Notes: generated by a model not told the origin, from the sequence alone. Positions 24,366 through 33,122 are shown, numbered from the stretch's first letter. The stretch: 64,000 nt of DNA from Amycolatopsis sp. A133 (GCF_031082405.1 NZ_JAVHJU010000067.1:436040-500039), one strand, 5' to 3'. Numbers and translations are program-made.

Positions 24366-24827
24366 GTCCCGGAAGATCACCCACCGCATCACGGCGTACA
24401 TGAACACGCCTTCGCAGGCGCCCGCCACCAGCCGCGAGACGTGGTATTCGACGCCCAGCGCCGTCAGCCCCGCCCCCACACCCAGCAGAAACGCCGCGTA
24501 ATTGACAGCAATCGCCACTATGTAAAGCGCGAGCTGGATTCCGACGGCGGCGTGGGAATGGAAGTTGAACGTCCGGTTCAGCGCGAAGCTCAGCCCGAAC
24601 GCGCAGACGTACGCCAGCGTGATCGCCAGCCACACCGGCCAGCCGAGCACGCCGTGGAAGACGGTCAGCAGCGCGAGATCGACACCGAACGTGAAGCCGT
24701 TGATGAGGCAGAAGCCCAGGAACGTCGGCGCCACGATCCGCGACAGGCCCAGCGGCAGCACCCGCACGACGGCCCGGCAGAGGGCGCCGAATCGGTCAGC
24801 GGGCGTACGGGGTTGCTCGGCGGCCAC
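24162..24827 (-). CDS. GtrA-family membrane protein with antisense-overlapping tail
   Basis: About 221 residues from the GTG at 24827; a GTG at 24893 is also possible. Four hydrophobic helices between about 30 and 145 (IVAPTFLGFCLINGFTFGVD; FALNRTFNF) make a GtrA domain, linked to transfer of sugar-lipid intermediates for cell-surface glycans. A normal GtrA would end soon after MRWVIFRDS. Here the frame continues about 65 residues through Gly/Ala/Val-rich sequence opposite the end of the GNAT gene. The tail looks like unconstrained antisense reading, so the ancestral stop may have been lost. Confidence 0.78.
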   Translation of the reverse strand: MAAEQPRTPADRFGALCRAVVRVLPLGLSRIVAPTFLGFCLINGFTFGVDLALLTVFHGVLGWPVWLAITLAYVCAFGLSFALNRTFNFHSHAAVGIQLALYIVAIAVNYAAFLLGVGAGLTALGVEYHVSRLVAGACEGVFMYAVMRWVIFRDSGEAEVEGAGEPDLAQRALAGVEGADGAVGVPAGPAVEAEGGVVALGDPGDAAGGTVGPQARGGRRE

Positions 24828-24979
24828 CCCGTCAGTGTTCCGGCGGAGGGTGACGGGAAGCCGTCCGGCAGGTGATCTTCTGGTGCCGGCCACCGGCCGA
24901 AAGGTGGGGCCAACACCAGTGCGCGGAGATTTCGGGCTGATAACTTGGAAGAACGCGAGCGATTTTCGGAGGTGACACG

Positions 24980-25498
24980 ATGAGCTGGATCCTGCTGACG
25001 CTGGGCGTCGCGTTCGGCTCGGCCATCGTGCCGCTGATCAACGCCGAAGTCTTCCTGCTCGGGTTGTGCGCGAGCCAGCCGGGGCTGCACTGGCTGTGGC
25101 TCGGGGCGGCGGTGGCGGTCGGGCAGATCGCCGGGAAGACGCTGTACTACCTGGCCGCGCGCGGGACGATCAAGCTGCCGAAGCCGCTGCACGACCGGTT
25201 GCACAGAGAACGCCTGATGACGCCCCGGCGCGTGCGCTGGCAGCTGCGGACCAAGCGGATACGCGGCTGGGTCGACGGGCTGCGGGAGCGGTGCCAACGG
25301 CACCCGCACTGGATGGCCGGCACGTATGGGGTGAGTTCCCTGGTCGGCCTGCCGCCGTTCATGGCGACGAGCGTGCTGGCCGGCCTCGTGCGGATGCGGC
25401 TCGCGACCTTCCTGACGACGGGGCTCGCCGGAAGGTGGATCCGCTTCAGTTTGATCGCGGCTTCACCTGCGGTGTTCGCCGGGTGGCTGCACCACTGA
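24980..25498 (+). CDS. VTT/DedA-like membrane protein
   Basis: 172 residues. A hydrophobic N-terminal half with an embedded acidic residue (PLINAEVFLLGLCASQPG) is followed by a basic cytosolic loop. The C-terminal segment LPPFMATSVLAGLVRMRLATFL then GRWIRF is typical of the VTT/SNARE-associated family, which includes lipid scramblase-like DedA proteins. A strong GGAGGTGACACG ribosome binding site precedes the ATG. The 3' end overlaps the convergent DUF397 gene by 36 bases. Function is inferred only from fold family. Confidence 0.8.
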   Translation: MSWILLTLGVAFGSAIVPLINAEVFLLGLCASQPGLHWLWLGAAVAVGQIAGKTLYYLAARGTIKLPKPLHDRLHRERLMTPRRVRWQLRTKRIRGWVDGLRERCQRHPHWMAGTYGVSSLVGLPPFMATSVLAGLVRMRLATFLTTGLAGRWIRFSLIAASPAVFAGWLHH

Positions 25499-25651
25499 GC
25501 ACGCCGAGATCAACGCGGTCCACGCGGCGCGCGAGACGGTGAGCTGGCCGAGGTGACGGGCCTTCGTGTCCCGCACGCCGACAGTCTCGGCGAGGAGAAC
25601 CTCGACACATTCGATGTTCGCGGTATAGCTCGACTTCCGCCACGTCAACAC
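25463..25651 (-). CDS. DUF397 (BldB-like) small protein
   Basis: 62 residues, MLTWRKSSYTANIECVEV being the standard DUF397 opening; VRDTK and WTALISA follow in the expected order. A GGAGG ribosome binding site sits 3-4 bases from the GTG. It begins 12 bases after the stop of the XRE regulator, the usual arrangement of WhiJ/AbaA-like XRE-DUF397 pairs in filamentous actinobacteria. These pairs affect development and antibiotic production and have been described as toxin-antitoxin-like. Confidence 0.88.
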   Translation of the reverse strand: MLTWRKSSYTANIECVEVLLAETVGVRDTKARHLGQLTVSRAAWTALISACSVVQPPGEHRR

Positions 25652-25663
25652 GCTGCCTCCGAA

Positions 25664-26497
25664 CTATCCCGCTGCCTCCCGAAGCAGTTCTCGTGAGGCG
25701 TCTTCGGACAATGCCTTGTCCAGCAAGACTTTAACGAGCTTGCGGTAGCTTGCGATAGCCTCCAACTCGTTGACGAAGGCACTGGCGTGATGGTGCTCGA
25801 GGAACACGATCGATGGATCGCCGGGGAAGTCATACAGGGCGAACATGCCGATCTTGCCGGGGTGATAGCCCACGTCCGCAGGCACAATACGAACTGAAAT
25901 GTTAGATGTAACAGCTAAGGTGAGCAGGTGGTCGATCTGGTCGGACATGGTGCCTGCTTCGCCGACCACCTCACGAATCGCCAGTTCGGACATGATGGCC
26001 TTGAGCCGCACCGGCTCATATCCGGAGAGGATCCGCTGGCGTTTCAAGCGAGCCACCAGCCGCGCATCGACAACCTCAGCCTTGGTTTCGGAGGCGGAAA
26101 GAAGAGCGCGGGCATAGTCGGGGGTCTGCAAGAGTCCGGGAATGATCTGCGGGGACCAGTTGGTAATCACGCTCGCCGACCGCTCGCACTGCATCACCCC
26201 GGTGAGCGCCGACGGCAGGTCGGACGGGTTGGAGTCCAGCCAGTTGGGGTCCTTCACGTGCTGGGCCAAGAACAAGATCCGGTTGGTCACGGCCCGATCC
26301 ACCCGCAGGTACCCGAGAATCCGCGCGACCTCCTCGACCGGCGGCACCCGAACCCCCAGCTCCCACTGGGACAGCAGCCGCGGATCCACCTCCAGCGCCC
26401 GCGCCAGCTCGCGCAACCCGAACTTCCGCGCTTCGCGCACTTCGCGCAGCGACGCGGACAACGCCCGTGAACCAGGAGACGACGAAGTCGGTTTCAT
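25664..26497 (-). CDS. XRE-family regulator with DUF5753 domain
   Basis: 277 residues from the ATG at 26497. Helix-turn-helix at about 18-65 (LREVREARKFGLRELARALE, then LSQWELGVRVPPVEEV), followed by the DUF5753 ligand or partner domain (IPGLLQTPDYARALL; RQRIL; VRIVPADVGYHPG; VFLEH). It is the cognate partner of the DUF397 gene downstream. This stretch is less GC-biased than the neighbouring housekeeping genes, which suggests mobility, as is common for these lineage-expanded pairs. Confidence 0.9.
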   Translation of the reverse strand: MKPTSSSPGSRALSASLREVREARKFGLRELARALEVDPRLLSQWELGVRVPPVEEVARILGYLRVDRAVTNRILFLAQHVKDPNWLDSNPSDLPSALTGVMQCERSASVITNWSPQIIPGLLQTPDYARALLSASETKAEVVDARLVARLKRQRILSGYEPVRLKAIMSELAIREVVGEAGTMSDQIDHLLTLAVTSNISVRIVPADVGYHPGKIGMFALYDFPGDPSIVFLEHHHASAFVNELEAIASYRKLVKVLLDKALSEDASRELLREAAG

Positions 26498-26582
26498 GCG
26501 GGCGATGGTACGAAACCCGCCGATTTCCCGAATGAACGACAACTGTCAGCGAATTGCCACAGCGCCGATCCAAGACCAAAAC

Positions 26583-27029
26583 TCAGCGGTCGGCGGCTTC
26601 CAATTCCACGGCCTTCTTCATCGTCTCGCGCGCCCGGCGCCGGTCACCGGCGATGTCGTACGCGTACGCGAGCTTGTACCAGACCCGCCAGTTCCCCTGG
26701 TCGGCCTCGACTTCCGCGCGGCGCTGCTCGAACCACGCGTCGGCCGCCTCGCGATCGACGCGGCCCGAAGGGCGGCGCGGGAGGTCCGAGACGTCCGGGA
26801 GCTCGCCCTCGGCGTCCAGGCGACGGGACAAGCGCTGGACCTGCAGGCCGTTGCGCCAGGTCATCACCACAACCCAGATGCCCAGGACCGGCAGCAGCAG
26901 CACGCCGGCACCCAGCGCAATACCGACACCCGTCCCCGTCCTGAACAGCGCGAACGCCCGGTCCGCCAGCAGGAACAGGTACACGATCAGCGCCGCCGTC
27001 AGCAGCAGCGCCACATTTCGGGCCCTCAC
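26583..27029 (-). CDS. Membrane protein with TPR-like C-terminus
   Basis: 148 residues: two membrane helices (about 6-28 and 34-58), a charged linker, and a C-terminal pair of helices resembling one TPR unit (NWRVWYKLAYAYDIAGDRRR, then ARETMKKAVEL). The start overlaps the dapB stop by 4 bases, so it is the last gene of the pnp-pepR-dapB series. TPR units usually bind proteins; the partner is not known. Confidence 0.82.
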   Translation of the reverse strand: MRARNVALLLTAALIVYLFLLADRAFALFRTGTGVGIALGAGVLLLPVLGIWVVVMTWRNGLQVQRLSRRLDAEGELPDVSDLPRRPSGRVDREAADAWFEQRRAEVEADQGNWRVWYKLAYAYDIAGDRRRARETMKKAVELEAADR

Positions 27030-27766
27030 AGGTCGAGGACGTTTTCCAGGCCGACCGTCAGGCCGGGGCGCTTCAGCACCTCGCGCACGCCGAGCAGCAC
27101 GCCCGGCATGAACGACGTCCGGTCGAGGGAGTCGTGACGAATCGTCAGGGTCTCCCCCTCGCCGCCGAACAGGATCTCCTCGTGCGCGACCAGGCCCGGC
27201 AGGCGGACCGAGTGCACGCGGACTTCCTCGACCGTCGCGCCGCGGGCGCCGTCCAGCTCGGCCGTCGTCGCGTCCGGGCCCGGGGTCACGCCCGCCTCCG
27301 CGCGAGCCGCGGCGATCATCCGGGCGGTGTGCGCGGCCGTGCCCGAAGGCGCGTCGGCTTTGCGGTTGTGGTGCAGCTCGATGATCTCGGCGGAGGCGTA
27401 GAACTTCGCCGCCTGGGCCGCGAACCGCATGGCCAGAACCGCGCCGAGGGCGAAGTTCGGCGCGATCAGCACGCCCAGCGAAGGCTTCGGCTCCAGCAGC
27501 GCCCGCAACGCCGCCAGCCGGTCCTCGCTGAAGCCGGTGGTGCCGACGACCGCGTGGATGTCGTGCTCCACCAAGTACTTCAGATTGTCCATCACGGCGT
27601 CGGGGTGGGTGAAGTCGACGACCACCTGGGCGTCGGCCAGCGGCGCGAAGTCGTCGCCCGCGTCCAGCGCCGCGACGAGCTTCAGGTCCGAAGCGCCTTC
27701 GACGGCGTTCACCACCGTCGCACCCATCCGGCCGCGCGCACCGAGCACACCGACGTTGACGGTCAT
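27026..27766 (-). CDS. dapB: 4-hydroxy-tetrahydrodipicolinate reductase
   Basis: 246 residues. NAD(P)-binding loop GARGRMG near the N-terminus and the substrate motif ELHHNRKADAPSGTA in the middle. It reduces the DapA product in the lysine/diaminopimelate pathway. The length equals other actinobacterial DapB. It overlaps the M16 protease gene by 4 bases (ATGA), so translation is probably coupled. Confidence 0.96.
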   Translation of the reverse strand: MTVNVGVLGARGRMGATVVNAVEGASDLKLVAALDAGDDFAPLADAQVVVDFTHPDAVMDNLKYLVEHDIHAVVGTTGFSEDRLAALRALLEPKPSLGVLIAPNFALGAVLAMRFAAQAAKFYASAEIIELHHNRKADAPSGTAAHTARMIAAARAEAGVTPGPDATTAELDGARGATVEEVRVHSVRLPGLVAHEEILFGGEGETLTIRHDSLDRTSFMPGVLLGVREVLKRPGLTVGLENVLDL

Positions 27767-29127
27767 GAAGCGATCACCTCGTGCAGGTCGTCAGGAAGGT
27801 CGTCGGCGTGAGCGTACGGCCCGACGACCGCCGCCGCCGAGACCCCGCCCGGCCGCGCGAACAAAGTGCGAGCGAGCGCACACACGTCCTCGGTGGTGAC
27901 GGCGTCGATGCGGGCGATCGTCTCGTCGACACTGAGGTAGCGGCCGTAGTTGAGCTCGCTCTTGCCGATCCGCGACATCCGCGACGACGTGTCCTCCAGG
28001 CCCAGCACGATCCCGCCGCGCAGCTGGCCCTTCGCGCGGGCGACCTCGGCCGCGGTCAGGCCGTCGACGCCGACCTTGTCGAGCACCTCACGGATGACGC
28101 CGGCGACGTCGCCGAGCTTCTCCGGCTGGCAGCCCGCGTACACGGCCATGTGCCCGGTGTCGGCGTAGCTCGCGACCGACGAATACACCTGGTAAGCCAG
28201 CCCACGCTGCTCGCGGATTTCCTGGAACAGCCGGGACGACATCCCGCCGCCGAGCGCCGCGTTCAGCACCGACAGCGCGAAGCGACGGTCGTCGTGGCGC
28301 GACAGCGACCGCAGGCCGAGCATCACGTGCGCCTGCTCGGTGTCGTCGGTGTGCAGGGCCAGCTTCGGCACGGTCTTGATCCGGGCGCGGCCCTCGCGCG
28401 GCGCGACCGGCGTCGCGGTGCCGGTCAGGCGCTCGCCGAGGGCCTTGCGCACCAGCCGCAGCACCTGGTTGTGGTCGATGTTGCCGGCCACGGAGAGGAC
28501 CATCCGCGGCAGCGTGTAGCGGCGCTTGTAGAAGTTGCGCAGGGCGGCCGGTGACATTTCCACGATCGACTTCTCGGTGCCGAGCACCGGACGGCCGAGC
28601 GGGTGGTCGCCGAGGATGGCCGTCACGAACGTCTCGTGCAGCAGGTCCTCGGGGTCGTCGTCGCGCATCGAAATCTCTTCGAGGACGACGCTGCGCTCCA
28701 TGTCCATGTCGCGGTCGGTGCACAGCGCCTCGAACACGACGTCGGTGACCAGGTCCATGGCGAGCGGGAGGTCCGCGTCGAGCACCTGCGCGTAGTAGCA
28801 GGTGTGCTCTTTCGCCGTGAAGGCGTTGAACTCGCCGCCGACGGCGTCGATCTCCTCGGCGATCTGCGTGGCGTCGCGGTGCTTCGTGCCCTTGAACAGC
28901 AGGTGCTCGAGGTAGTGCGCGGCACCGGCGACGGCGCCCGGCTCGTCGCGGGAGCCGATGCCGACCCACAGCCCGACCGTGGCCGAGCGGGACGCGGGAA
29001 CGTGCTCGGTGATCACGCGCAGCCCGCCGGGCAGGACGCTGCGCTTGACGACCGCACCGTCCGGAGTGGACTCCAGCGTGCGGGTGGTGCCGACGGGCTG
29101 CTCGTGCCCGGAAACCTGCCGTGCCAT
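27763..29127 (-). CDS. M16-family zinc metallopeptidase (PepR-like)
   Basis: 454 residues from the ATG at 29127, chosen because AAGGA lies 5 bases upstream; a GTG at 29142 has no such signal. The inverted zinc motif HYLEH lies about 70 residues in, with further acidic ligands in the VVLEEISMRDDDPED region. The second M16 domain lacks a zinc motif, as expected. The gene sits between pnp and dapB, as in mycobacteria. The physiological substrate is unknown. Confidence 0.92.
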   Translation of the reverse strand: MARQVSGHEQPVGTTRTLESTPDGAVVKRSVLPGGLRVITEHVPASRSATVGLWVGIGSRDEPGAVAGAAHYLEHLLFKGTKHRDATQIAEEIDAVGGEFNAFTAKEHTCYYAQVLDADLPLAMDLVTDVVFEALCTDRDMDMERSVVLEEISMRDDDPEDLLHETFVTAILGDHPLGRPVLGTEKSIVEMSPAALRNFYKRRYTLPRMVLSVAGNIDHNQVLRLVRKALGERLTGTATPVAPREGRARIKTVPKLALHTDDTEQAHVMLGLRSLSRHDDRRFALSVLNAALGGGMSSRLFQEIREQRGLAYQVYSSVASYADTGHMAVYAGCQPEKLGDVAGVIREVLDKVGVDGLTAAEVARAKGQLRGGIVLGLEDTSSRMSRIGKSELNYGRYLSVDETIARIDAVTTEDVCALARTLFARPGGVSAAAVVGPYAHADDLPDDLHEVIAS

Positions 29128-29170
29128 GGGTTCCTTACTCACGATGCCGCGAAGGCCCCCTGCCGCCGGC

Positions 29171-29216
29171 GTCGTGAGTGGTAAGGCGGGTTAGAACCCG
29201 CTTTACCACTCACGAC
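29171..29216 (-). terminator. 22-bp stem hairpin between pnp and the M16 gene
   Basis: GTCGTGAGTGGTAAGGCGGG and its complement face each other with a 2-base loop and a single G-U-type mismatch. It lies 38 bases after the pnp stop and 44 bases before the protease start. It may attenuate or protect the pnp mRNA end. Confidence 0.7.
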
Positions 29217-29253
29217 CCCCACCGCGGTCAGGAGGCCTTCGACGGAACTGGTG

Positions 29254-31512
29254 TTACTTGGCGTCGGCCGTCTCGGCGTCGGCAGCCGGCGCGTCACCCT
29301 CGGCGGCCGTGGCCGGAGCGTCGTCTTCCTTGACGACGATCAGGCTGATCTTGCCGCGGTTGTCGATGTCGGCGATCTCGACGCGGAGCTTGTCGCCCAC
29401 GTTGACCACGTCTTCGACCTTGTTGATCCGCTTGCCGCTGCCCAGCTTGGAGATGTGCACCAGGCCGTCCTTGCCCGGCAGCAGCGAGACGAACGCGCCG
29501 AACGCGGCCGTCTTCACCACGGTGCCGAGGAAGCGCTCGCCGACCTTGGGCAGCTGCGGGTTGGCGATGGCGTTGATCAGGTCGATCGCCGCCTCCGCCG
29601 ACGGACCGTCGGCCGCGCCCACGTAAATCGTGCCGTCGTCCTCGATGGAGATGTCGGCACCGGTCTGCTCGGTGATCGAGTTGATCATCTTGCCCTTCGG
29701 GCCGATGACCTCGCCGATCTTGTCCACCGGGATCTTCACGCTGGTGACGCGCGGCGAGTACGGGCTCATCTCGTCCGGGCTGTCGATCGCCTCGGCGATG
29801 ACCTCCAGGATGGTGTGACGAGCGTCCTTCGCCTGCTTCAGCGCGGCGGCGAGCACCTCGGAGGGGATGCCGTCGAGCTTCGTGTCCAGCTGCAGGGCGG
29901 TGATGATGTCCTTGGTGCCGGCGACCTTGAAGTCCATGTCGCCCATGGCGTCCTCGGCACCGAGGATGTCGGTCAGCGCGACGTAGCGGGTCTCGCCGTC
30001 GACCTCGTCGGAGATCAGGCCCATCGCGATGCCCGCGACCGGCGCCTTCAGCGGCACACCGGCGTTGTACAGCGCCATGGTGGACGCGCAGACCGAGCCC
30101 ATCGAGGTCGAGCCGTTGGAGCCCAGCGCCTCGGAGACCTGACGGATCGCGTACGGGAACTCGTCCCGCTTCGGCAGCACCGGCACCAGGGCGCGCTCGG
30201 CGAGCATGCCGTGGCCGATCTCGCGGCGCTTCGGCGAACCGACGCGGCCGGTCTCGCCGGTGGAGAACGGCGGGAAGTTGTAGTGGTGCATGTAGCGCTT
30301 GTGCGTCTCCGGGGACAGCGAGTCGATCTGCTGCTCCAGGCGAAGCATGTTCAGCGTGGTGACGCCCAGGATCTGGGTTTCGCCGCGCTCGAACAGCGCC
30401 GAGCCGTGCGCCCGCGGGATCACGGCGACCTCGGCCGCGAGCGACCGGATGTCGGTGAGGCCACGGCCGTCCATGCGGATCTTGTCCGTCAGGACGCGCT
30501 TGCGCATGATCTTCTTGGACAGCGCCTTGAACGCGGCGCCGATCTCCTTCTCGCGGCCCTCGAAGGCTTCGCCCTCGCCGATGCCGACCTTCTCCAGCAC
30601 GGCGGCCTTGACCTGGTCGGTCGCGGCGTCGCGGTCCTGCTTGCCGGCGATCTGCAGCGCGTTCGCCAGGTCGTCGGTCGCGATCGCGGCGACGGCGTCG
30701 AAGGCGTCCTGCTCGTAGGCCAGGAAGACCGGGAAGTCGCCGGTCGGCTTGGCGGACACGTCGGCCAGCTGCTGCTGGGCCTCGCACAGCACCTTGATGA
30801 ACGGCTTGGAAGCCTCGAGGCCCTGCGCGACCGAGACCTCGTCCGGTGCCTTGCCGCCGGCGGCGATCAGGTCGAGCGTGTGCTCGGTGCCCTCGGCCTC
30901 GACCATCATGATCGCAACATCGTCACCGACGATGCGGCCGGCGACGACCATGTTGAAGGTCGCCTTTTCCAGCTGCGACCAGGTCGGGAACGCGACCCAC
31001 TGGTCCTCGACCAGTGCGACGCGGACGCCGCCGACCGGGCCGGAGAAGGGCAGGCCGGCGATCTGGGTCGACGCCGACGCGGCGTTGATGGCCAGCACGT
31101 CGTACGGGTCGTCCGGGTTGAGGCTCTGGACGGTGATGACGACCTGGATCTCGTTGCGGAGACCGTCGGTGAACGACGGGCGCAGCGGCCGGTCGATCAG
31201 GCGGCAGGTCAGGATCGCGTCGGTCGAGGGGCGGCCCTCGCGGCGGAAGAACGCGCCGGGGATGCGGCCGGCCGCGTACATGCGCTCCTCGACGTCCACC
31301 GTCAGCGGGAAGAAGTCGAAGTGGTCCTTCGGGTGCTTCGACGCGGTCGTCGCGGAGAGCAGCATGGTCTCTTCGTCGAGGTACGCGACGACGGCGCCGG
31401 CGGCCTGCTTGGCCAGGCGGCCCGTCTCGAAGCGGACGGTGCGGGTGCCGAACCGGCCGTTGTCGATCACGGCTTCGGTCTCGTGCACGGTGACTCCGGT
31501 GGAGTCGGTCAT
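29254..31512 (-). CDS. pnp: Polynucleotide phosphorylase
   Basis: 752 residues from the ATG at 31512, which has a GAGGAG ribosome binding site; the open frame extends further upstream without one. Two RNase PH domains (RMYAAGRIPGAFFRREGRPS in the first; SNGSTSMGSVCASTM in the second) flank an all-helical domain. A KH domain (IGPKGKMINSITEQTG) and an S1 domain (GERFLGTVVKTAAFGAFV) follow. It degrades RNA 3'-5' using phosphate and, in actinobacteria (GpsI), also makes 3' tails. It lies downstream of rpsO. Confidence 0.97.
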   Translation of the reverse strand: MTDSTGVTVHETEAVIDNGRFGTRTVRFETGRLAKQAAGAVVAYLDEETMLLSATTASKHPKDHFDFFPLTVDVEERMYAAGRIPGAFFRREGRPSTDAILTCRLIDRPLRPSFTDGLRNEIQVVITVQSLNPDDPYDVLAINAASASTQIAGLPFSGPVGGVRVALVEDQWVAFPTWSQLEKATFNMVVAGRIVGDDVAIMMVEAEGTEHTLDLIAAGGKAPDEVSVAQGLEASKPFIKVLCEAQQQLADVSAKPTGDFPVFLAYEQDAFDAVAAIATDDLANALQIAGKQDRDAATDQVKAAVLEKVGIGEGEAFEGREKEIGAAFKALSKKIMRKRVLTDKIRMDGRGLTDIRSLAAEVAVIPRAHGSALFERGETQILGVTTLNMLRLEQQIDSLSPETHKRYMHHYNFPPFSTGETGRVGSPKRREIGHGMLAERALVPVLPKRDEFPYAIRQVSEALGSNGSTSMGSVCASTMALYNAGVPLKAPVAGIAMGLISDEVDGETRYVALTDILGAEDAMGDMDFKVAGTKDIITALQLDTKLDGIPSEVLAAALKQAKDARHTILEVIAEAIDSPDEMSPYSPRVTSVKIPVDKIGEVIGPKGKMINSITEQTGADISIEDDGTIYVGAADGPSAEAAIDLINAIANPQLPKVGERFLGTVVKTAAFGAFVSLLPGKDGLVHISKLGSGKRINKVEDVVNVGDKLRVEIADIDNRGKISLIVVKEDDAPATAAEGDAPAADAETADAK

Positions 31513-31603
31513 AGGGTGTATCTCCTCTTTAGTTCCTTCGTACGACGCGAGTCTCCCACCCTGGGACCCATTTCGCTGAGGACGCTCGAGGAATGAGGCC
31601 GGT

Positions 31604-31686
31604 CTTCGATCGAAGCTCCCGGGACACTTCCCGGGAACCACTACCGAGGACCGGCGGAGGAAACCCTCGTGCGCGCTCGCGCCGGT
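31604..31686 (-). promoter_or_regulatory. Structured leader of pnp
   Basis: Three hairpins lie upstream of pnp: CTTCGATCGAAG (31604-31615), a perfect TCCCGGGA stem with a 4-base loop (31617-31636), and ACCGGCG/CGCCGGT arms (31650-31686). In Streptomyces the rpsO-pnp intergenic RNA is an RNase III target; similar processing is likely here. Confidence 0.55.
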
Positions 31687-31705
31687 TGATCTTGTTCCTG
31701 CAGCG

Positions 31706-31736
31706 AGGGGGAGCGACCAGGACGGTCACTCCCCCT
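31706..31736 (-). terminator. rpsO terminator or attenuator
   Basis: A 13-bp stem (AGGGGGAGTGACC paired with GGTCGCTCCCCCT, one wobble) with a 5-base loop begins 10 bases after the rpsO stop. It separates S15 from PNPase expression. Confidence 0.75.
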
Positions 31737-31745
31737 CGGTTGCAG

Positions 31746-32015
31746 CTATCGGCGCAGGCCGAGGCGCTGGATCAGCGCACGGTAACGCTCGATGTCCACC
31801 TTCATCACGTAGTTCAGCAGCCGGCGGCGACGGCCGACCAGCAGCAGGAGCCCGCGACGCGAGTGGTGGTCGTGCTTGTGAGCCTTGAGGTGCTCGGTGA
31901 GGCCGACGATGCGCTTGGTGAGCAGCGCCACCTGGGCCTCGGGGGATCCGGTGTCCGAGTCGTGCACGCCGTACTCGGCAAGGATCGACTTCTTCTCTTC
32001 GGTGGACAGCGCCAC
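31746..32015 (-). CDS. rpsO: 30S ribosomal protein S15
   Basis: 89 residues, full length. Starts MALSTEEKKSILAEYGVHD and contains the rRNA-binding DSDTGSPEAQVALLTKRI and KHDHHSRRGLLLLVGRRRR segments. It binds the central domain of 16S rRNA. GTG start with GAGGAG 7 bases upstream. Confidence 0.98.
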   Translation of the reverse strand: MALSTEEKKSILAEYGVHDSDTGSPEAQVALLTKRIVGLTEHLKAHKHDHHSRRGLLLLVGRRRRLLNYVMKVDIERYRALIQRLGLRR

Positions 32016-32145
32016 TTGTGTTGCTCCTCGAGATAATCAGTGCCGTGCGGCCCCGGGCGTGGATGCACGCCGGGAAGACGGTCACGGCCGCCACGGACTG
32101 CAGCCGGACCCGCTCGTGAGGTTACCAGCCCGCTGAACAGGGCCT
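32016..32145 (-). promoter_or_regulatory. rpsO promoter and leader region
   Basis: This 130-base gap contains a TAACCT -10-like hexamer and a hairpin built on GGCGTGcatcCACGCC. S15 often represses its own translation through leader structure; no known S15 motif could be confirmed by eye. Confidence 0.35.
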
Positions 32146-32649
32146 TCAGGCGCCGTCCAGCCCGAAGGCACGGACCACCCGGTACCGGGGACCACCCGGC
32201 TCGCGTTCGCTGGCCATCAGCGCCACCTCGGTGGCTTGCCAGCTCCGGCTCGCGAAGCCGGCGAGCTCTTCGGTCCAACGCGCGGCGAGCCCGGGTTCTT
32301 CCCGGGGGAACCGCGCGAGCGTCAGGTGGGCCCGGTAGGGCCTCGGTTCGGCGTCGGCGCCCGCGGCGTGCGCGAGCGGCGTCAGCTCCGTTCCGGCGAC
32401 AGTCAACCACAGCACCCCGGGGAACGTCGCGGCCTTTTCCAGCCGGACGTCGATCGCCGGGCGCCCGGCCAGCCGCTCGCCCAGCCAGGCGGCGCGGGAC
32501 TCCACGTCGTCCGGGCCGTAGTAGGCGAGGGTGACGTGCCAGCGCTCCGGCGGCTCCCAGCGGAGGCCTTGGCCGGTGGTTCCGACGGCCGCCGTGATCG
32601 CTTCGACGACGTCGTCCGGCGGGAGCAGCGCGCTGAACAGGACCGGCAT
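32146..32649 (-). CDS. thpR: RNA 2',3'-cyclic phosphodiesterase
   Basis: 167 residues of the 2H phosphoesterase family. Both catalytic HxT motifs are present: WHVTLAYYG (about residue 37) and AHLTLARF (about 107). The family opens 2',3'-cyclic phosphates on RNA ends. Its ATG overlaps the stop of the HTH gene upstream (TGATG), so it is the last gene of a truB-ribF-HTH-thpR strand series. Confidence 0.9.
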   Translation of the reverse strand: MPVLFSALLPPDDVVEAITAAVGTTGQGLRWEPPERWHVTLAYYGPDDVESRAAWLGERLAGRPAIDVRLEKAATFPGVLWLTVAGTELTPLAHAAGADAEPRPYRAHLTLARFPREEPGLAARWTEELAGFASRSWQATEVALMASEREPGGPRYRVVRAFGLDGA

Positions 32650-33122
32650 CAGGCGCCGTTGCCCGCCCGGCGGAGCAGGTCGGCGATGGCCGGGAACTCG
32701 TCGTCGAGGCGCTTGGCGGCCTCGCCCAGGTCTTCGTCCTCGGCCAGGTCGCGCAGGTAGGCGAGGACCTTCTGGTCTTCGTTGACCACCGGGATGTTGT
32801 CGCGGCCGACGGTGGGGCGGGAGTCGCGGACGTCCTCCATCGCGGCCAGCATCGCGTCGCGGTTGCCCGCGGCGACCTCGGGGACCAGGATCTTGCGCTC
32901 GAGCATGATCATCCTGGCCAGCACGACCGGGTTGCCGATCTTCGCCCGCCGCCCGCTCATCACCTGGCTGAGCATGGGGGCGCTGATCCCGAGGACCTCG
33001 GCCAGGAACGCCTGCGAAACGTCGAACGCGACGACGAGCCGGCGCACGCGGTCACCGAGCGGCTCCCCGTACCACTCGCGCTGCAACGCGATGTTGCGCT
33101 GGACGATCTTGTGGTCCTCCAC
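32649..33122 (-). CDS. XRE-like helix-turn-helix regulator
   Basis: 157 residues from the GTG at 33122, supported by GGAAG 6-7 bases upstream. The HTH is at about 27-60 (VSQAFLAEVLGISAPMLSQV, then MSGRRAKIGNPVVLARM). The C-terminal half is acidic and helical (LAYLRDLAEDEDLGEAAKRL). No ligand domain. It overlaps thpR by one base. Targets are unknown. Confidence 0.85.
   Translation of the reverse strand: MEDHKIVQRNIALQREWYGEPLGDRVRRLVVAFDVSQAFLAEVLGISAPMLSQVMSGRRAKIGNPVVLARMIMLERKILVPEVAAGNRDAMLAAMEDVRDSRPTVGRDNIPVVNEDQKVLAYLRDLAEDEDLGEAAKRLDDEFPAIADLLRRAGNGA

Noticed and set aside
31513..31641. Upstream extension of PNPase
   Set aside because: It covers the structured leader; GAGGAG before 31512 marks the real start.
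31529..31729. 66-codon open frame in the pnp leader
   Set aside because: No ribosome binding site, and it runs through hairpins.
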